64,000 nt of DNA from Chryseobacterium sp. MYb264. GTDB taxonomy: Bacteria; Bacteroidota; Bacteroidia; Flavobacteriales; Weeksellaceae. Positions 61,378 to 64,000 of the stretch are shown piece by piece (position 1 is the first letter of the stretch; each line of letters starts with the position of its first letter). The translations under genes and the position numbers were made by a program. The notes under the pieces were generated by a model, which did no database searches, was not told where the DNA came from, and saw only the letters and a program-made list of their open reading frames with translations. The stretch covers positions 744,001 to 808,000 of the forward strand of contig NZ_CP142422.1 of the NCBI RefSeq assembly GCF_035974275.1, given 5' to 3'.

Positions 61378-62622
61378 ATGCCTGTTTTTAAACCTTTTCG
61401 TGGAATAAGACCTCATAAAGATCATGAGAGCACCTTCCCTACTCACCCTTTGGATAATTTTACCCAAGAGCAGATAGCGGAGAAAGCTCAAGTGGAAAAT
61501 ACTTACATCAATATGATAAAGCCTTATGTTGTAAGTAAATCTAAAGATATTGATAGGAATTTAAGAAAAATCCGTTCTACATTTGAAGAATTAATGGAAG
61601 AGAAAAAACTCGTCCAGGACAGTTCTGCCTATTATCTATATGAGCAAATATACCCGAACAAACAGGTTTTCAGAGGGCTTCTTGGGTTAGCAAGCATTGA
61701 AGATTTCTGGAATGGGAAGATCAAGAGACACGAAAGTACCATTCCTCAGAAAAAGGAAAAACTGGCACATTATCTTGAAAAGGTAAACCTTCAGGCAGAT
61801 CCTGTGTTACTTACCTACCCTTCCAATTCTAAGATCGAATTGCTGATGAACCATGAGGAGAAAAACGTTCCTATTTTCAATCATGTAGACAGCATCGGAA
61901 TCAGACATAAAATCTGGAGAATTGATAACCGTCTGAAACTTCAGCAGTTTAAGGAAGTGATAGACCAGATCGATTCTTTCTACATTGCCGATGGACACCA
62001 CAGAATTGGTTCTACCGCATTGAATGCCAAACATCAGAAAGACAAAAATAAGAGACATAACGGAACGGAACTTTACAATTTTGTATATAGTTTTATCGTT
62101 TCCAACCAATCGATTAAAATTCACGATTATAACAGAATTGTGAGTGATATCAACGGGTTGTCGACTGAAGAATTTTTGAAGGAATTGGAACAGTATTTCC
62201 TAATTCACGAAAAAGATCAGAGCGCTTATTATCCATCTCAGAAGTTTCACATTTCGATGTATCTGGATGGGAAATTCTACTCGCTTCACGTGAAGCACGA
62301 CCTTCGTTCGGCGGAAATGTCTTTGGATAATGTAGATCATCACCTTTTGGATAAATATATCTTTAAGAATATTTTAAAAATTGAAGATTCCGACAGTTCA
62401 GATAAAATTTCTTATGTAAAAGGAACTTCAAATATTGAAGGGATCAACATTTTGAAAGAAAAAGTAGACGCAGGAGAAGGAAAAGTAGGATTCGGAATTT
62501 ATCCGGTAAGTTTTAACGATATGATTAAAATTTCAGATCTAAAACTAAGCATGCCTCCAAAATGCACATTCATTGAGCCTAAATTGGTTACAGCATTGTT
62601 AATGTACGATATGAAACCTTAA
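61378..62622 (+). CDS. DUF1015 family protein linked to serine synthesis
   Basis: A 414-residue soluble protein of the DUF1015 family. Diagnostic are the N-terminal PFRGIRPHKDH, the middle segment LYEQIYPNKQVFRGLLGLASIEDF and the YIADGHHRIGS motif (near residue 202), which resembles the ParB/Srx-like active site region of free-serine kinases. I recall that proteins of this family have been linked to serine phosphorylation, but could not check this. Three bases behind serA, so it belongs to the serine operon. Confidence 0.85.
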   Translation: MPVFKPFRGIRPHKDHESTFPTHPLDNFTQEQIAEKAQVENTYINMIKPYVVSKSKDIDRNLRKIRSTFEELMEEKKLVQDSSAYYLYEQIYPNKQVFRGLLGLASIEDFWNGKIKRHESTIPQKKEKLAHYLEKVNLQADPVLLTYPSNSKIELLMNHEEKNVPIFNHVDSIGIRHKIWRIDNRLKLQQFKEVIDQIDSFYIADGHHRIGSTALNAKHQKDKNKRHNGTELYNFVYSFIVSNQSIKIHDYNRIVSDINGLSTEEFLKELEQYFLIHEKDQSAYYPSQKFHISMYLDGKFYSLHVKHDLRSAEMSLDNVDHHLLDKYIFKNILKIEDSDSSDKISYVKGTSNIEGINILKEKVDAGEGKVGFGIYPVSFNDMIKISDLKLSMPPKCTFIEPKLVTALLMYDMKP

Positions 62623-62677
62623 AATATTCCTTTATTTTCGCTATTTTTATCAGCGAAAAAAGAAAAGGTTATAAAAA

Positions 62678-64000
62678 ATGAAAAAAGTCTTCATTATAAT
62701 TCCACTCTTTTTGGGTGGAATTTTATTTTCTCAAAAAAAACCTCAGAAAAAAAATCCTATCAGAAAAACGACCGTTGTAAAATTCAACTATCATGATGAG
62801 TTTAAAAAAATCTCAGACGAGATCATGACCAACGGAATAGCATACGATAATTTGGGAGAACTCACAAAAGGCGTGGGTCCACGTTTCAGCGGAACTTCCG
62901 GATACGAAAAAGCGGCACAATGGGCAGAAAAAAAGCTGAAAGATATTGGTATTGAAATGATCTGGAGACAGGAAGCCAGAGTTCCTGTTTGGGTACGTGG
63001 ACGAGAATCTTTACAGATAAAAACTGCCAATGGAGACTGGAAAAATATAAAAATGCTCTCTTTCGGAAATTCTGAAGGAACCGGCGGAAAAGATCTTACC
63101 GGAGAAATTGTTCTTATTAATTCAACCGCTGAGCTTAATGCACTATCGATTGGAAAGTTGAAAGACAAAATTGTTTTTGTGAATGTTCCTATGGATCCGA
63201 AAATAATTAATACGAGTGATTCTTATTTAAGTACGGCAAAATCAAAATTAATTTCAGCTTCTGTCATTGCCAAAACGGGAGCAAAAGCTTTAATTATAAG
63301 ATCATTAACAACCGCTAATGACGACATTCCTCATGCTAAAATGATTTATTATGAGGCAGATGATAAAGTGAAAATTCCAGCTTTATCTATTGGTGTCCGT
63401 TCAGCAGATGAGCTTGAAAATTTATTAAAAAAGCAAAAAGTAACGGCTAAGATTAGTATGTCTGCCGAATCTAAAGGCGAAACCACAAACCCGAATATCA
63501 TCGCTGAAATTGGCGGTAAAAAAGATTCTAAAGTTATTGTTTTAGGCGCTCAGCTGGATTCCTGGGATTTTGCTGAAGGCGCACATGATGACGGAACCGG
63601 AGTGGTACAGTGCATTGAAGTATTAAGAACTTTGAAAGCACTTGGCTTTGAAAATAATCATACGATAAGAGTGGTATTGTACGCCAACAGTGAAAATGGC
63701 GGACAAGGAAGAGAAACCTATGCCGCTTATGTGAAAAAGAAAGAAGAAAAACACGTTTTTGCATTAGGAACCGATGCCGGAGGATATTCCCCGAGAGGAT
63801 TTTCTTTAGATATGCCACCGCAAAGAAGAAGACAGGTTTTTGAATGGAAAAATTATTTCCTTCCGTATGGTGTGTATGATTTTGATCAAACAGATGCCAT
63901 TCAGGATATTTCTCCGCTGAAAAAACTGGATATTCCGTTGGCAGAATTGGTGGTAGATACCCAACGATATTTTGATTATCACCATTCCGAGCAAGATACT
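62678..64000 (+). CDS. M28 family peptidase-like protein, cut by window end
   Basis: An open frame of 441 codons without stop reaches the window end. Signal peptide MKKVFIIIPLFLGGILFSQ, a protease-associated middle domain (about 130-260), then the M28 fold. At the first metal site the usual GxHxDS is GAQLDSWD, with Gln292 for His; AHDDG (Asp304/305) is kept. The catalytic pair normally NEE is Asn337-Ser338-Glu339, so the general base Glu is Ser. TDAGG and the final HHS are kept. Activity is doubtful. The 55 bases before it hold a small hairpin (62635-62659). Confidence 0.85.
   Translation, partial: MKKVFIIIPLFLGGILFSQKKPQKKNPIRKTTVVKFNYHDEFKKISDEIMTNGIAYDNLGELTKGVGPRFSGTSGYEKAAQWAEKKLKDIGIEMIWRQEARVPVWVRGRESLQIKTANGDWKNIKMLSFGNSEGTGGKDLTGEIVLINSTAELNALSIGKLKDKIVFVNVPMDPKIINTSDSYLSTAKSKLISASVIAKTGAKALIIRSLTTANDDIPHAKMIYYEADDKVKIPALSIGVRSADELENLLKKQKVTAKISMSAESKGETTNPNIIAEIGGKKDSKVIVLGAQLDSWDFAEGAHDDGTGVVQCIEVLRTLKALGFENNHTIRVVLYANSENGGQGRETYAAYVKKKEEKHVFALGTDAGGYSPRGFSLDMPPQRRRQVFEWKNYFLPYGVYDFDQTDAIQDISPLKKLDIPLAELVVDTQRYFDYHHSEQDT

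Overview
The window looks like a chromosomal piece of a low-GC Bacteroidota bacterium of the Flavobacteriia, most like Chryseobacterium or a relative. The signs are a SusC/SusD polysaccharide locus, a GLPGLI-family protein, a DUF6952-like protein next to thioredoxin, many lipoprotein signals of the form ..SC or ..NC, and promoters of the Bacteroidota type (TTG, about 19 bases, TAnnTTTG). The organism is inferred from style and gene families, not from a marker search. No rRNA or tRNA gene was found.

Layout. 1-7856 (minus): a hydroxamate siderophore locus (TonB receptor, PLP decarboxylase, NIS synthetase fused to an acyltransferase, N-hydroxylase, and the start of a MATE exporter). 8150-14423: a MocR-type regulator divergent from a biotin operon in which a ferritin-like di-metal protein precedes bioF-bioD-bioB-bioA. 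14584-16644: an MFS exporter divergent from an AraC regulator. 16677-23366: a TlpA thioredoxin, then a heavy-metal RND efflux operon (small protein, CzcA-type pump, TolC-type channel, lipoprotein adaptor). 23377-23798: three tandem 144-bp repeats. 23947-27398: small accessory genes (ElaA-type acetyltransferase, LysR regulator, membrane proteins). 27655-39524 (minus): a beta-glucan utilisation locus (SusC, SusD, a surface lipoprotein, GH30, GH3, GH16, GH30), divergent from an MFS transporter and a Nudix-like regulator (39702-41704). 41822-52743: housekeeping genes (glutaryl-CoA dehydrogenase type, AddB-like nuclease, DUF922, RsmG, GLPGLI, aspartate aminotransferase type, M16 protease). 52781-54523: an intact IS1182-type element. 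54974-64000: peroxiredoxin, thioredoxin, DUF6952, Bax inhibitor-1, acyl-CoA reductase, ferredoxin, serC, serA, DUF1015 and a truncated M28-family protein.

The genes group into iron acquisition, biotin synthesis, metal efflux, beta-1,3/1,6-glucan breakdown and serine synthesis. The most interesting observations are: the di-metal protein at the position where a pimelate-supplying enzyme could be expected; the insertion sequence sitting inside the loop of a host terminator hairpin, with an 8-bp duplication and its own insulating terminators; a dispersed A/T-rich repeat placed in sense orientation just before three internal operon genes; the nest of hairpins between GH3 and GH16; three promoters exactly five bases from the start codon, which suggests leaderless mRNAs; and an M28 protein with substitutions at two active-site positions.
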